Shown here one piece after another: positions 7,755-15,903 of a stretch of 64,000 bases of DNA. A program made the position numbers and the translations under genes. This stretch comes from Goodfellowiella coeruleoviolacea. Lineage in GTDB: Bacteria; Actinomycetota; Actinomycetes; Mycobacteriales; Pseudonocardiaceae. Positions within the stretch are counted from its first letter, which is position 1. The number at the start of each line of letters is the position of its first letter. The stretch lies in assembly GCF_024171785.1 (NCBI RefSeq), contig NZ_JAMTCK010000011.1, forward strand, positions 127,896-191,895. Direction: 5' to 3'. The notes below the pieces were generated by a model. It searched no databases, was not told where the DNA came from, and worked only from the letters and a program-made list of their open reading frames with translations.

Positions 7755-9512
7755 CTAGGGCCAGCGCAGCGCGCCCAGCGCGACCGGTCCCGTGGCGGGC
7801 ACCCCGATCGCGGCGGCCACGTCGGCGGGCAGTGCCGCCCCGGCGGTCTCCGCCGGGCTGCCCGGGACCAGCCGGTAGTCGCCGGCGACGAAGTAGCTGG
7901 TCTCCTGGTAGCTGCCGTGCGTGTCGCGGCCGGTGGCGCGGAACGCGGGCAGCGACGCGTAGGCGGAGTAGCCGGTGTCCGCGGCGTGCACCCAGTTCAC
8001 CAGGGTGGCCGGCTGGGTGGCCCTGGCGCGGTAGTAGCCGTTGTTGTCCATCTGGCCGGCCGGGATCATGCCGGCCGCACCGGGCCGCTTGCCCGAGGAC
8101 ACCGGGTTGCCGTCGACGGTGTCGACCAGTGGCGTGGTCGCGGTGCCCGCCGCGAAGATGTTGTTCACCAGGGTCACGTCGGCCGTGTCGTAGGTGATCC
8201 CCAGTGCTGCGTCCGCCGGCAGCGGGCAGTTGTTCGCGTCGTTGGTGCACCCCGCCTTCGGCCTCGGGTCCTCGGCGACCAGCAGGGCCTGACCGTTGTC
8301 GGCGAAGGTGTTGTTGTAGGTCCGGACGTGGTTGGCGCCACTGATCTTCAGCCCGGTCGAGGTGTTGCCCACGGCCAGGTTCGACGCGATCAGGCCCTGG
8401 CTGGAGACCTCGTAGTACAGGCCGTGCTTGGTGTTGTTCCTGGCCGTGTTGCGCACGATCGTCACCCGGTAGCAGGCCAGGTCGCACCAGAACCCGGTGC
8501 CGTGGTTGTCGGCGAACACGTTGTCGCTGATCACCGAGTCGTGCAGGAAGGTCGCCTTCATGCCGGCGCCGGCCAGGCTGTTGCCCTGCAACCCGGTGTC
8601 CTCCAGGTTGTTGGCGACGACCTGGTTGCCCCGCAGCGTCAGGTTGCTCGCCCGGTTGGAGAGCAGACCGTTGGAACCGTTGCGGGTGATGGTGTTGCCG
8701 ATCGCCCGGACGTTGGACGCGTGCAGTGCCATGCCCGCCGCCGCGTTCAACGTCACCGTGTTGTTCTCGAAGACCGTTCCGCTGGCCTGGGTGATCAGCG
8801 CCGCCGGGTGCTTGCTGTAGTTCAGGCTCGTCGCGTACTGCGCGAAACCGAGCCCGCGCACCACCGAGTTCTCCGCGCCGGCCATGAAGTGCAGCGCGTA
8901 GGACTTGTCCGCGATCTCGACGGTGTGCCCGGCCGGGTTCTGGCCGAGGAAGATCTGGAACTTCACGCTGTCCCAGTAGAAGGAGTTCGCGCCGACCTTG
9001 GCCAGCGCGTCCACCTGGGTCTGCGGCGTGCCGTCGACGAACACCATCTCCGGGTCGCCGCCGATCGGGTTGGCGGCGGTGAGGTCCGCCGGGTTCACCA
9101 CGCACGGGTTGGCCGTGCCGAGCACGTTCTTGGTCAGGCACATGTCGGTCGGCTGCCAGTTGTCCAGCCGCCACCGGGCGCCGTCCGCGACGAAGCTCGC
9201 CGGCGAGACCACCGAGCTTCCCTTGAACCACGCCTGTTCACCGGGATAGGGCTGCAGCGTGATCGGCTTGACGATCGCGCCCAGGTTCTCCCGGTAGACC
9301 CCCTCGCGCAGCACGATCGTGGTCATCGTGCCGGCGGTGGCACGCCGGAGCGCCTGCTTGACCGTCTTCAGCGGCTGGGCTTCCGTGCCCGGCCACGAGT
9401 CGTTCCCCGCGGTGGCCGACACGATGATCGCGTTCGACGGTACCGGGTCTGCGTTCGGCGCCACCAGGCCGACCGCCGACATGAGCATTCCCGCCATCAG
9501 GACACGTAACAA
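7755..9512 (-). CDS. Large secreted right-handed beta-helix protein
   Basis: About 585 residues. A TTG at 9512 with GAGGGGG 7 nt upstream gives the N-terminus MLRVLMAGMLMSAVGLVAP, a plausible signal peptide; an ATG at 9497 is the conservative alternative. The mature protein opens ATAGNDSWPGTEAQPLKTVK, the standard DUF1565/Pectate_lyase_3 entry strand, followed by many coils with regular asparagines (NTVTLNAAAGMALHASN, NTITRNGSNGLLSNRASN, NTARNNTKHGLYYE). Cysteine pairs (CLTKNVLGTANPC, CTNDANNC) suggest disulfides. The role is probably extracellular polysaccharide binding or cleavage. The gene ends 9 bp before the winged-helix regulator. The shared bipartite promoter could not be found upstream of it. 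Confidence 0.78.
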   Translation of the reverse strand: MLRVLMAGMLMSAVGLVAPNADPVPSNAIIVSATAGNDSWPGTEAQPLKTVKQALRRATAGTMTTIVLREGVYRENLGAIVKPITLQPYPGEQAWFKGSSVVSPASFVADGARWRLDNWQPTDMCLTKNVLGTANPCVVNPADLTAANPIGGDPEMVFVDGTPQTQVDALAKVGANSFYWDSVKFQIFLGQNPAGHTVEIADKSYALHFMAGAENSVVRGLGFAQYATSLNYSKHPAALITQASGTVFENNTVTLNAAAGMALHASNVRAIGNTITRNGSNGLLSNRASNLTLRGNQVVANNLEDTGLQGNSLAGAGMKATFLHDSVISDNVFADNHGTGFWCDLACYRVTIVRNTARNNTKHGLYYEVSSQGLIASNLAVGNTSTGLKISGANHVRTYNNTFADNGQALLVAEDPRPKAGCTNDANNCPLPADAALGITYDTADVTLVNNIFAAGTATTPLVDTVDGNPVSSGKRPGAAGMIPAGQMDNNGYYRARATQPATLVNWVHAADTGYSAYASLPAFRATGRDTHGSYQETSYFVAGDYRLVPGSPAETAGAALPADVAAAIGVPATGPVALGALRWP

Positions 9513-9645
9513 CGACGTTCCCCCTCTGCCCGGGTCGGTCGCACACCGACCCCCGTCCAAGCCCCTGCGGGCATTCCCCAGTTCCGGGCGGCCCGATGCT
9601 AGGGCAGGGCGGGGTCCGTCGACAGCGTCGTACGCACAAATACCG

Positions 9646-9656
9646 CCAAAGTTTGG
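9646..9656. promoter_or_regulatory. CCAAAGTTTGG palindrome upstream of the large beta-helix gene
   Basis: An 11-bp perfect palindrome, 134 bp before the TTG start. It resembles in form the CGAAAGTTTCG operator found before the GH62 gene at 24354, differing at two symmetric positions. It may be a LacI-type site; a chance occurrence cannot be excluded. Confidence 0.3.
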
Positions 9657-9692
9657 TCTCGCGTACGGCCAGGGTTTGAACTCGGCACAGCA

Positions 9693-9729
9693 CTGTTCGG
9701 GCGAGCAGCAGGCGTGCTCGCCCGAACAG
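9693..9729 (-). terminator. Hairpin terminator after the M23 peptidase gene
   Basis: A perfect 15-bp stem, CTGTTCGGGCGAGCA (9693-9707) with its complement at 9715-9729, and a 7-nt loop. It starts 15 bp beyond the minus-strand stop codon at 9744. Confidence 0.65.
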
Positions 9730-9743
9730 TCCAACCGCGTTGG

Positions 9744-10661
9744 TCAGTACGAGCAGCCCGAGGTGGGCAGGCTGGACGGCGCCGGCGGGTTCTGGCCGTC
9801 GTAGATGGCCAGCAGCAGCCGCTGCGGGCAGTGGCTGGTGCTGCCGATCTTGATGCCGAAGTGCAGGTGCGGACCGGTCGAGTTGCCGGTGCTGCCGGTG
9901 TAGCCCACCAGCTGCCCCGCGGTGACCGCCGCACCCGCCGCCACCACCTGCTGGGACAGGTGGCAGTAGATGTAGCGGACGCCGGCCGCGGTCACCACGA
10001 CTCCCTTGCCGCACGAGCTGTCGTTGACCAGGCTCGCGGTGCCGGCGGTGACGGCGAGCGCACGGGTGCCCGTGCCGACCGGCAGGTCGATCGCGGGATA
10101 GTCGTGGTGCGGGTCGTCGTACTCGCTGCGCGGCAGCGCGGTGCGGGGCAGCGGCAGGGACCACCCGTTGACGGTCGGGGTGCCGCCGATGAGCCACTGC
10201 CAGGTGGTGGCGTCCACCAGCGATGTCGCGGCGAGGCCGTGCTTGGTCTTGAAGTCGGTCACCGCGCTGGCGGTGCCCGTGCCGAACACCCCGTCCGCGG
10301 TCAGCGCGTAGCCGTGCCGCACCAGCTGGTGCTGGGCCGCGGTGACCGCGTCGCCGCGTGCCCCGCTGTCCACCTGCACCACGAGCTTCGCCCACGTCAG
10401 CGGGCCCACGATGCCGTCGGCGTCCAGGCCCTGCGCGGTCTGGAAGGCCTTTGTCGCGGCCTGGGTCTGCGGACCGAAGATGCTGTCGGCGGTGATCTGC
10501 GCGCCGTGCGCGCGCAACAGGTACTGCGCGGACGCCACCTCGGGCCCGGTGTCACCCGAGTCCACCAGGGGCCACGCCGGAGGTGCCGCCGCGCTCGCGG
10601 TGCCGACGCCCAACCCCACCAACGCCAGCGCCGCGACCAGAACCGCCATCAATCGCGCCAT
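9744..10661 (-). CDS. Secreted M23 metallopeptidase with two peptidoglycan-binding domains
   Basis: A 305-residue exported cell-wall enzyme. The signal peptide ends TASA-AAP near residue 25. Two PG_binding_1 repeats follow (GPEVASAQYLLRAHG...FGPQTQAATKAFQ and GDAVTAAQHQLVRHG...FGTGTASAVTDFK). The catalytic LytM domain has HDYPAIDL (His and Asp zinc ligands), YCHLSQ, and GPHLHFGI with the HxH zinc motif, so it should be an active peptidoglycan endopeptidase. ATG 10661 has AAGGAG upstream. It shares a symmetric divergent promoter with the DUF1906 gene. Confidence 0.93.
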   Translation of the reverse strand: MARLMAVLVAALALVGLGVGTASAAAPPAWPLVDSGDTGPEVASAQYLLRAHGAQITADSIFGPQTQAATKAFQTAQGLDADGIVGPLTWAKLVVQVDSGARGDAVTAAQHQLVRHGYALTADGVFGTGTASAVTDFKTKHGLAATSLVDATTWQWLIGGTPTVNGWSLPLPRTALPRSEYDDPHHDYPAIDLPVGTGTRALAVTAGTASLVNDSSCGKGVVVTAAGVRYIYCHLSQQVVAAGAAVTAGQLVGYTGSTGNSTGPHLHFGIKIGSTSHCPQRLLLAIYDGQNPPAPSSLPTSGCSY

Positions 10662-10692
10662 GTCACTCCTTCCCGGATCGGACAGGGCCGAA

Positions 10693-10776
10693 ACGCTATT
10701 GCGGCCGCCCAGGGCCGCGGAAACCTTTTCACCACGGCGGAAACGCTTCCGGTTCGCTCCGGCGCGCCCATAGCCT
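10693..10776. promoter_or_regulatory. Symmetric divergent bipartite promoter, copies 2 and 3
   Basis: Plus strand: GGAAACGCTT (10739-10748), 22 bp, TAGCCT (10771-10776), then ATG at 10802. Minus strand: GAAAAGGTTT (10730-10721), 22 bp, TAGCGT (10698-10693), then ATG at 10661. The two arms face each other across 8 bp (10731-10738), so one dimeric factor could serve both genes. The geometry is identical to the sites at 6505-6560 and 12538-12593. Confidence 0.65.
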
Positions 10777-10801
10777 GCCGGCTTCCGCCGGAAGGAGCGC
10801 G

Positions 10802-12493
10802 ATGAGGAATTCGTTGTGGCGCACCGGGTTCGCCGGAGTTGCCTCGGCAGTGCTGGCCATCGGGCTGGCGCAGCCGTCGGCAGCGGCCGGCACCGCACTG
10901 CGCACGATCACCTACCAGGGCTACCAGATCGATGTTCCCGCCACGTGGCGCGTGGTGGACCTGGCCGCGAACCCGCGGGCCTGCGTCCGGTTCGACACCG
11001 AGACCGTGTACCTGGGCCACCAGGTCGAGGAACCGGAGTGCCCAGCGAAGCTCGTCGGACGCAGCGTCGGGCTGGTGCTCGAACCGCTCGCCGCGGTGCC
11101 GCCCGAGCAGGTGCACGACGGCATCGTGCCCGCCCTGCCGGGTACGGCCGTGCCGCCGGAGGACACCCCCTCCCGGGACGGCACCATCCAGGTCGCCGTC
11201 GAGGACACCGGGGTGCTGGTCACCGCGGCGCACACCGAGGACACCGAGTCCGCGGTGCGCCAGGTGCTGAACAGCGCGCGCCTGGTGCCGGGCGGCACGC
11301 GCAGCCAACTGTCCACTGTGTCCGAACGAGCCGCCGAAGCGCAGTCGATCACCGCCCCCGGAACCTACCTGGGCAAGGGGTTCGACGTGTGCTCGGCGCC
11401 CTCGCAGGCGACCATGGACGCGTGGCGGGCCTCACCGTACCGGGCGATCGGCATCTACAGCAGCGGCGGCCTGCGCGCGTGCACCCAGCCCAACCTCACC
11501 CCGACGTGGGTGGCCAACCAGTCCGCCAAGGGCTGGCGGTTCATCCTGACCGACGTGGGACGACAGGCTCCGTGCACGGGTTTCCGGCTCAGGATGTCCA
11601 CCGACCCGGCCACCGCGCGGCAGCAGGGCCGGGACGCCGCCGCCGAGGCCATCGCCAGCGCGGTCGGGCTGGGCTTCGGCAGCGGCAGCGCGATCTACAG
11701 CGACATCGAGGCCTATTCGGACAACGCTGCCTGCCGGGCCAGCGTGCTGTCGTACGTCAGCGGCTGGACCGAAGCGCTGCACGCCAAGGGGTGGCTGTCC
11801 GGCGTCTACTCCAGCGGGGCCTCCGGCATCCGCGATCTGGCGAACGCCTACACCAACCCCAGCTACACCCGACCGGACCACATCTGGTTCGCCTGGTGGA
11901 ACGACAGGGCCGACGTGGACGCCGGTTCCTACGCACCGGCCTCGGCCTGGGCCCACCACCAGCGCATCCACCAGTACGCCGGTGACGTCCCGGAGACCTG
12001 GGGCGGGGTCCGCATCGCCGGGATCGACCGCAACTACCTCGATGTCGGCCAACCAGGGCCTTGCGACGCGGTGAGCCTGGACTTCACCAGCTATCCCACG
12101 CTCCAGCCGGCCGCGACCGGGAACGCGGTCAAGGCGGCGCAGTGCCTGCTCGCGGTCGAGCCGACCGGGACCTTCGACGCGGCCAGTGTCGCCGCGGCCA
12201 CGGCGTTCCAGCAGCGAACCGGGTTGGCGGCGACCGGCGTGGTCGACGCGCGCACCTGGACCGCGCTGCTGTCCACAGGGGACACTCCACTGCTGAAGCA
12301 GGGCTCAACCGGCGCGGCGGTGAGCCGGCTGCAGCGCGCGCTGACCGCCGCGCTCGGCACCGCGCTCGGCATTGACGGCGACTTCGGGCCGAACACCGAC
12401 AAGGCGGTGCGCGACTACCAGGGCTCGCGCGGCCTCGGCGTGGACGGCGTCGTCGGCCCGGCCACCTGGAGTGCGCTGCAGGCGGGCAGGTGA
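10802..12493 (+). CDS. Secreted DUF1906 glycoside-hydrolase-like protein with two peptidoglycan-binding domains
   Basis: A 563-residue exported protein. The signal peptide ends PSAAA near residue 30. A roughly 150-residue unassigned N-terminal part follows. The DUF1906 (Rv2525c-like, TIM-barrel) domain starts GKGFDVCSAPSQATMDAW near residue 189 and includes IYSDIEAYSDNAACRASV and the terminal GIDRNYLD. Two PG_binding_1 domains close the protein (ATGNAVKAAQCLLAVEPTG and GAAVSRLQRALTAALG...DGDFGPNTDKAVRDYQ). Proteins of this kind are thought to act on or bind cell-wall glycan. ATG 10802 has GGAAGGAG upstream. It is divergent from the M23 peptidase gene. Confidence 0.9.
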   Translation: MRNSLWRTGFAGVASAVLAIGLAQPSAAAGTALRTITYQGYQIDVPATWRVVDLAANPRACVRFDTETVYLGHQVEEPECPAKLVGRSVGLVLEPLAAVPPEQVHDGIVPALPGTAVPPEDTPSRDGTIQVAVEDTGVLVTAAHTEDTESAVRQVLNSARLVPGGTRSQLSTVSERAAEAQSITAPGTYLGKGFDVCSAPSQATMDAWRASPYRAIGIYSSGGLRACTQPNLTPTWVANQSAKGWRFILTDVGRQAPCTGFRLRMSTDPATARQQGRDAAAEAIASAVGLGFGSGSAIYSDIEAYSDNAACRASVLSYVSGWTEALHAKGWLSGVYSSGASGIRDLANAYTNPSYTRPDHIWFAWWNDRADVDAGSYAPASAWAHHQRIHQYAGDVPETWGGVRIAGIDRNYLDVGQPGPCDAVSLDFTSYPTLQPAATGNAVKAAQCLLAVEPTGTFDAASVAAATAFQQRTGLAATGVVDARTWTALLSTGDTPLLKQGSTGAAVSRLQRALTAALGTALGIDGDFGPNTDKAVRDYQGSRGLGVDGVVGPATWSALQAGR

Positions 12494-12504
12494 CCCGGGT
12501 CCGC

Positions 12505-12532
12505 GGGTGGCGCCGGGCAACCGGCGCCACCC
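12505..12532 (+). terminator. Hairpin with GCAA tetraloop
   Basis: A perfect 12-bp stem, GGGTGGCGCCGG (12505-12516), loop GCAA, and its complement at 12521-12532. It starts 11 bp after the DUF1906 stop and ends 6 bp before the next promoter arm. Confidence 0.65.
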
Positions 12533-12537
12533 CGGCC

Positions 12538-12593
12538 GGACGTTTCCACGTAGCCGGAAACGCTTGTCCGGCCTGGACCGGGCTGCCTAGCGT
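12538..12593 (+). promoter_or_regulatory. Bipartite promoter, copy 4, probably leaderless
   Basis: Arm GGACGTTTCC (12538-12547), 8 bp, arm GGAAACGCTT (12556-12565), 22 bp, TAGCGT (12588-12593). GTTTCC and GGAAAC are a perfect inverted repeat. Only 7 nt separate the hexamer from GTG 12601, so transcription should begin at or next to the start codon. That agrees with the absence of a ribosome-binding site there. Confidence 0.65.
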
Positions 12594-12600
12594 CCCGCGG

Positions 12601-14202
12601 GTGGCAACGCACAGATCCGTGGTATTGGGAGTTATCGCGGCCACCGCTCTCCTTGGTTTCCCGGCCGCGCCAGCGAGCGCGGCGGCAGCACCGGGAGCGG
12701 CGACCAGAGCCGACGTGAACGGGGACGGCATCGCCGACCTCGTCCTGTCCACCGGTGCGCGGCTGACCTACAGCGGCGACACCGCCCTGCTACCGAACGA
12801 CCTCGGCGGCTCCGTCCAGGTGATCCCCGGTGGGACGACACCGCCCGGCGCGCCGGCCGCCCTGGTCAACCAGAACACCACCGGCGTCGGGCTGGGCATG
12901 GAGGCCGACGACAAGTTCGGTGCCGCGCTCGCGACCGGCGACTTCAACGGCGACGCCCTCGCCGACGTCGCGATCGGCAACCCCGACGAATCGCTGAACG
13001 GTCTGGACAACGCCGGATCGGTGTCCATTCTGTACGGTCAGCGCACCGCGCCCTACCTCAGAACGCTGTCCGGCGCGCTCAACACCATCAACCAGGACAC
13101 CGCTGACGTGCCCGGCGGGATGGAGGCCGGTGACCTGTTCGGTGCGGCGCTCGCCTCCGGTGACTTCAACGGCGACGGCTACGCCGATCTGGCCGTCGGC
13201 GCACCGGGTGAGGCGATCGAGACCAAGGCGCGCGCCGGCGCGGTCTGGATCTTCTACGGTGGTGGCGCCGGACTCACCACCCGCAACGTGATCGCCCCCA
13301 ACCAGGACGACGAGAACCTCGCCGGCGTGGCCGAGGCCGACGACCTGATGGGCTTCGCGCTCGCCGCCGGCGACGTGACCGGCGACAACCGGGACGACCT
13401 CGCCGTGCTGTCCGCCGGTGAGGTGATCAACGGGACCACCGGTGCCACCGGTGCGGTGCACCTGCTGCACAGCTCGGCCAGCGGACTGACCACGGCCGGC
13501 TCGTCGTACGTGAGCGTGGGCAACGCCGCCACCGAGGGGAAGTGGCGCAGCCTGGTGATCGGCCGGTTCCACGGCGGGGCCAACGCCGACCTGGTGGTGC
13601 AGGCCGAACGCCGCCGAGGCGGCCCGGCCAACTCCGGGGCCCTGGTCGCCGTGCGCGGCGGTGCCGCCGGCCTGACCACCACCGTCCAGGTGATCGACCA
13701 GGACACCGCGGGCATCCCCGGCTCGGCCGAGGCGAACGACCTGTTCGGCGGTTCCCTGGCCGTCGGTGACCTCGACGGCGACTCCGTCGACGACCTGGCC
13801 GTGGGCGTGCTCAGGGAGAACGACCGCACGGGCGCGCTGTGCCTGCTGCGGGGCGGTGCCGCCGGACTGCTGACCGCGGCCGGCACCGGGGTCGGTGAGA
13901 ACACCGCCCCGATCAACGCCACCGAACAGGTGGGTGAGGGGTTCGGCTACGGCCTGCGCGTGCTCGACATCACCGGTGACGGCACGCCCGAACTGGTCGT
14001 GGCCGCTCCGTGGGAGAACGGCTCGCTGCAGGGCGGCGCGCTGTTCGTGCTCAGCACCGCGCTCTCCGGAACCGCGCTGACCGTGACCGGCTCGCGCCAG
14101 CTCACCCGCGCCGACATCGGCACCGCCTCCGGCTACGGGCCGGGCGCGCCGATCGCGGGCGGCGCGCACGTGCTCAACGACAACCTGGACTCGCCACGCT
14201 AG
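12601..14202 (+). CDS. Secreted FG-GAP/integrin-alpha-like beta-propeller protein
   Basis: A 533-residue exported protein. MATHRSVVLGVIAATALLG then FPAAPASA is the signal peptide. The body holds about seven FG-GAP units with calcium-binding DxNxDxxxD-like loops: DVNGDGIADLVL, GDFNGDALADVAIG, GDFNGDGYADLAVG, GDVTGDNRDDLAVL, GDLDGDSVDDLAVG, LDITGDGTPELVVA. Such seven-bladed propellers bind calcium and sit on the cell surface or are secreted. GTG 12601 fits a leaderless transcript (see the promoter at 12538-12593). A PhoD phosphatase gene follows after 10 bp and is probably co-transcribed. Confidence 0.88.
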   Translation: MATHRSVVLGVIAATALLGFPAAPASAAAAPGAATRADVNGDGIADLVLSTGARLTYSGDTALLPNDLGGSVQVIPGGTTPPGAPAALVNQNTTGVGLGMEADDKFGAALATGDFNGDALADVAIGNPDESLNGLDNAGSVSILYGQRTAPYLRTLSGALNTINQDTADVPGGMEAGDLFGAALASGDFNGDGYADLAVGAPGEAIETKARAGAVWIFYGGGAGLTTRNVIAPNQDDENLAGVAEADDLMGFALAAGDVTGDNRDDLAVLSAGEVINGTTGATGAVHLLHSSASGLTTAGSSYVSVGNAATEGKWRSLVIGRFHGGANADLVVQAERRRGGPANSGALVAVRGGAAGLTTTVQVIDQDTAGIPGSAEANDLFGGSLAVGDLDGDSVDDLAVGVLRENDRTGALCLLRGGAAGLLTAAGTGVGENTAPINATEQVGEGFGYGLRVLDITGDGTPELVVAAPWENGSLQGGALFVLSTALSGTALTVTGSRQLTRADIGTASGYGPGAPIAGGAHVLNDNLDSPR

Positions 14203-14212
14203 GGGGACGGAC

Positions 14213-15742
14213 ATGACCAAGGTCAACCGCCGCATCTTCGTTCTCGGCGGCCTCGCCGCCGCCAGCACACTGGCACTGAGCCGACCGGCCTCGGCCGCCC
14301 TGGCCTTCCCGTTCAACCTCGGCGTCGCCTCGGGCGATCCCCTGCCGGACGGGGTCGTGCTGTGGACCCGGCTCGCGCTGGCGCCGCTGAACGCGGACGG
14401 GCAGGGTGGCATGCCCAACCAGTCGATCCCGGTGGAGTGGCAGGTCGCCACCGACGACAAGTTCACCAGCATCGTGCGCAGCGGGACGGTGACCGCGACC
14501 TACGCCGACGCCCACTCGGTCCACGTGGAGGTGGACGGGCTGCAACCCGACTACGAGTACTACTACCGGTTCCGCGCGGAGGGGCACATCTCCCCGGTCG
14601 GCCGCACCCGCACCGCACCCGCGCTGGACGTGGTCGGCCGCGACCTGCTGATGGCGTTCACCTCGTGCGCGCACTACGAGTCCGGGTACTACACGGTGTA
14701 CCGGCGGATGGCCGAGGAGCGGCCGGACCTGGTCCTGCACCTGGGCGACTACATCTACGAGGACGGCGCCAGCTCCGGCGAGGGCGTGGTTCGCTCGCAC
14801 GCGGGCGGTGAACTGGTCAGCCTGGCCGACTACCGGCGGCGCTACGCCCAGTACAAGAGCGACGTGGACCTGCAGGCCGCCCACGCGGCCGCGCCCTGGC
14901 TGGTCGTGCCGGACGACCACGAGGTGGAGAACAACTACGCCAACATGGTCCGCAACGACAACAGCCCGGCGCTCGACCTCACCGGGTGGAAGAACCGCAG
15001 GGCCGCGGCCTACCGCGCGTACTACGAGAACATGCCGCTGCGCGGGCCGGCCAAGCCCAACGGGGCGGACATCCTGCTGTACCGCCGGGTGCGCTGGGGC
15101 CAGCTGGCCACCTTCCACATGCTCGACACCCGCCAGTACCGGGACGACCAGGCGTGCGGCGACGGCACCAAGTACTGCCCGGAGGCCGGTGACCCCAGGC
15201 GCAGCCTGCCGGGCATCACCCAGGAGAACTGGCTGCTCGACGGGCTGGCACAGCGCAACGGCGTCTGGGACGTGATCGGCCAGCAGGTGTTCTTCGCCAG
15301 GCGGGCCAACGCCAGCGACGCCGTCAGCATGGACGCCTGGGACGGCTACCCGGCCTCCCGCGACCGCATCCAGAAGGGCTGGGTGCAGCGCGGCGTCCGC
15401 AATCCGGTGGTGCTCACCGGCGACGTGCACCGGGCGTGGGCCAACGACCTCAAGGTGGACTTCGCCAACCCGGCCGCACCGGTCGTCGGCACCGAGCTGG
15501 TCACCAGTTCGGTCAGCTCCGGCGGTGACGGCACGGCCAGCACGACCATCCCCGACGCGGCCTACAACCCGCACCTGAAGTTCTACTCCCAGCGGCGCGG
15601 CTACGTCCGCGCCAAGGTCAGCCAGACCAGGATGGACGTGGACTTCCGGGCCGTTGACAAGATCACCACGCGAGGGGCCGCGGTGAGCACGCTGCGGTCG
15701 TTCGTCATCGAGGAGGGCCGCCCAGGTCTGCAGAACCCCTGA
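14213..15742 (+). CDS. phoD: Tat-exported PhoD-type alkaline phosphatase/phosphodiesterase
   Basis: A 509-residue PhoD-family enzyme. The N-terminus NRRIFVLGGLAAASTLALS is a twin-arginine signal, as is usual for PhoD. The N-terminal fibronectin-like part begins FNLGVASGDPLPDGVVLWTR. The metallophosphatase core has LHLGDYIYEDG, VPDDHEVENNYANM and VVLTGDVHRAW, which supply the Fe/Ca ligands. It releases phosphate from phosphodiesters such as teichoic acids or phospholipids outside the cell. The gene is 10 bp after the FG-GAP gene and has GGGGGACGG before its ATG. No PHO box was identified; expression from the envelope-island promoter is more likely. Confidence 0.92.
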   Translation: MTKVNRRIFVLGGLAAASTLALSRPASAALAFPFNLGVASGDPLPDGVVLWTRLALAPLNADGQGGMPNQSIPVEWQVATDDKFTSIVRSGTVTATYADAHSVHVEVDGLQPDYEYYYRFRAEGHISPVGRTRTAPALDVVGRDLLMAFTSCAHYESGYYTVYRRMAEERPDLVLHLGDYIYEDGASSGEGVVRSHAGGELVSLADYRRRYAQYKSDVDLQAAHAAAPWLVVPDDHEVENNYANMVRNDNSPALDLTGWKNRRAAAYRAYYENMPLRGPAKPNGADILLYRRVRWGQLATFHMLDTRQYRDDQACGDGTKYCPEAGDPRRSLPGITQENWLLDGLAQRNGVWDVIGQQVFFARRANASDAVSMDAWDGYPASRDRIQKGWVQRGVRNPVVLTGDVHRAWANDLKVDFANPAAPVVGTELVTSSVSSGGDGTASTTIPDAAYNPHLKFYSQRRGYVRAKVSQTRMDVDFRAVDKITTRGAAVSTLRSFVIEEGRPGLQNP

Positions 15743-15754
15743 GCACCCGTGCGC

Positions 15755-15804
15755 CCGTGGTCGGGGTCGGTGGGCCGCCGCCGGCTCCCCCACCCCGGTC
15801 ACGG
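15755..15804 (+). terminator. Imperfect GC-rich hairpin after phoD
   Basis: CCGTGGTCGGGGT at 15755 onward pairs imperfectly with ACCCCGGTCACGG ending at 15804. It starts 13 bp past the phoD stop and lies before the methyltransferase operon. Confidence 0.4.
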
Positions 15805-15903
15805 CCAGGGATCGATCCGGGAAATCCGCGTCGTCACCCGCCATCAGCCCATCACGAGTTGTAGCCTCGTACACACGCTCGGTGGTGACGGAGGGAGGGC
15901 GGC

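Noticed and set aside
7047-9509. 820-residue plus-strand open frame
   Set aside because: Antisense to the beta-helix gene and the winged-helix regulator, which have family motifs and ribosome sites; this frame has neither.
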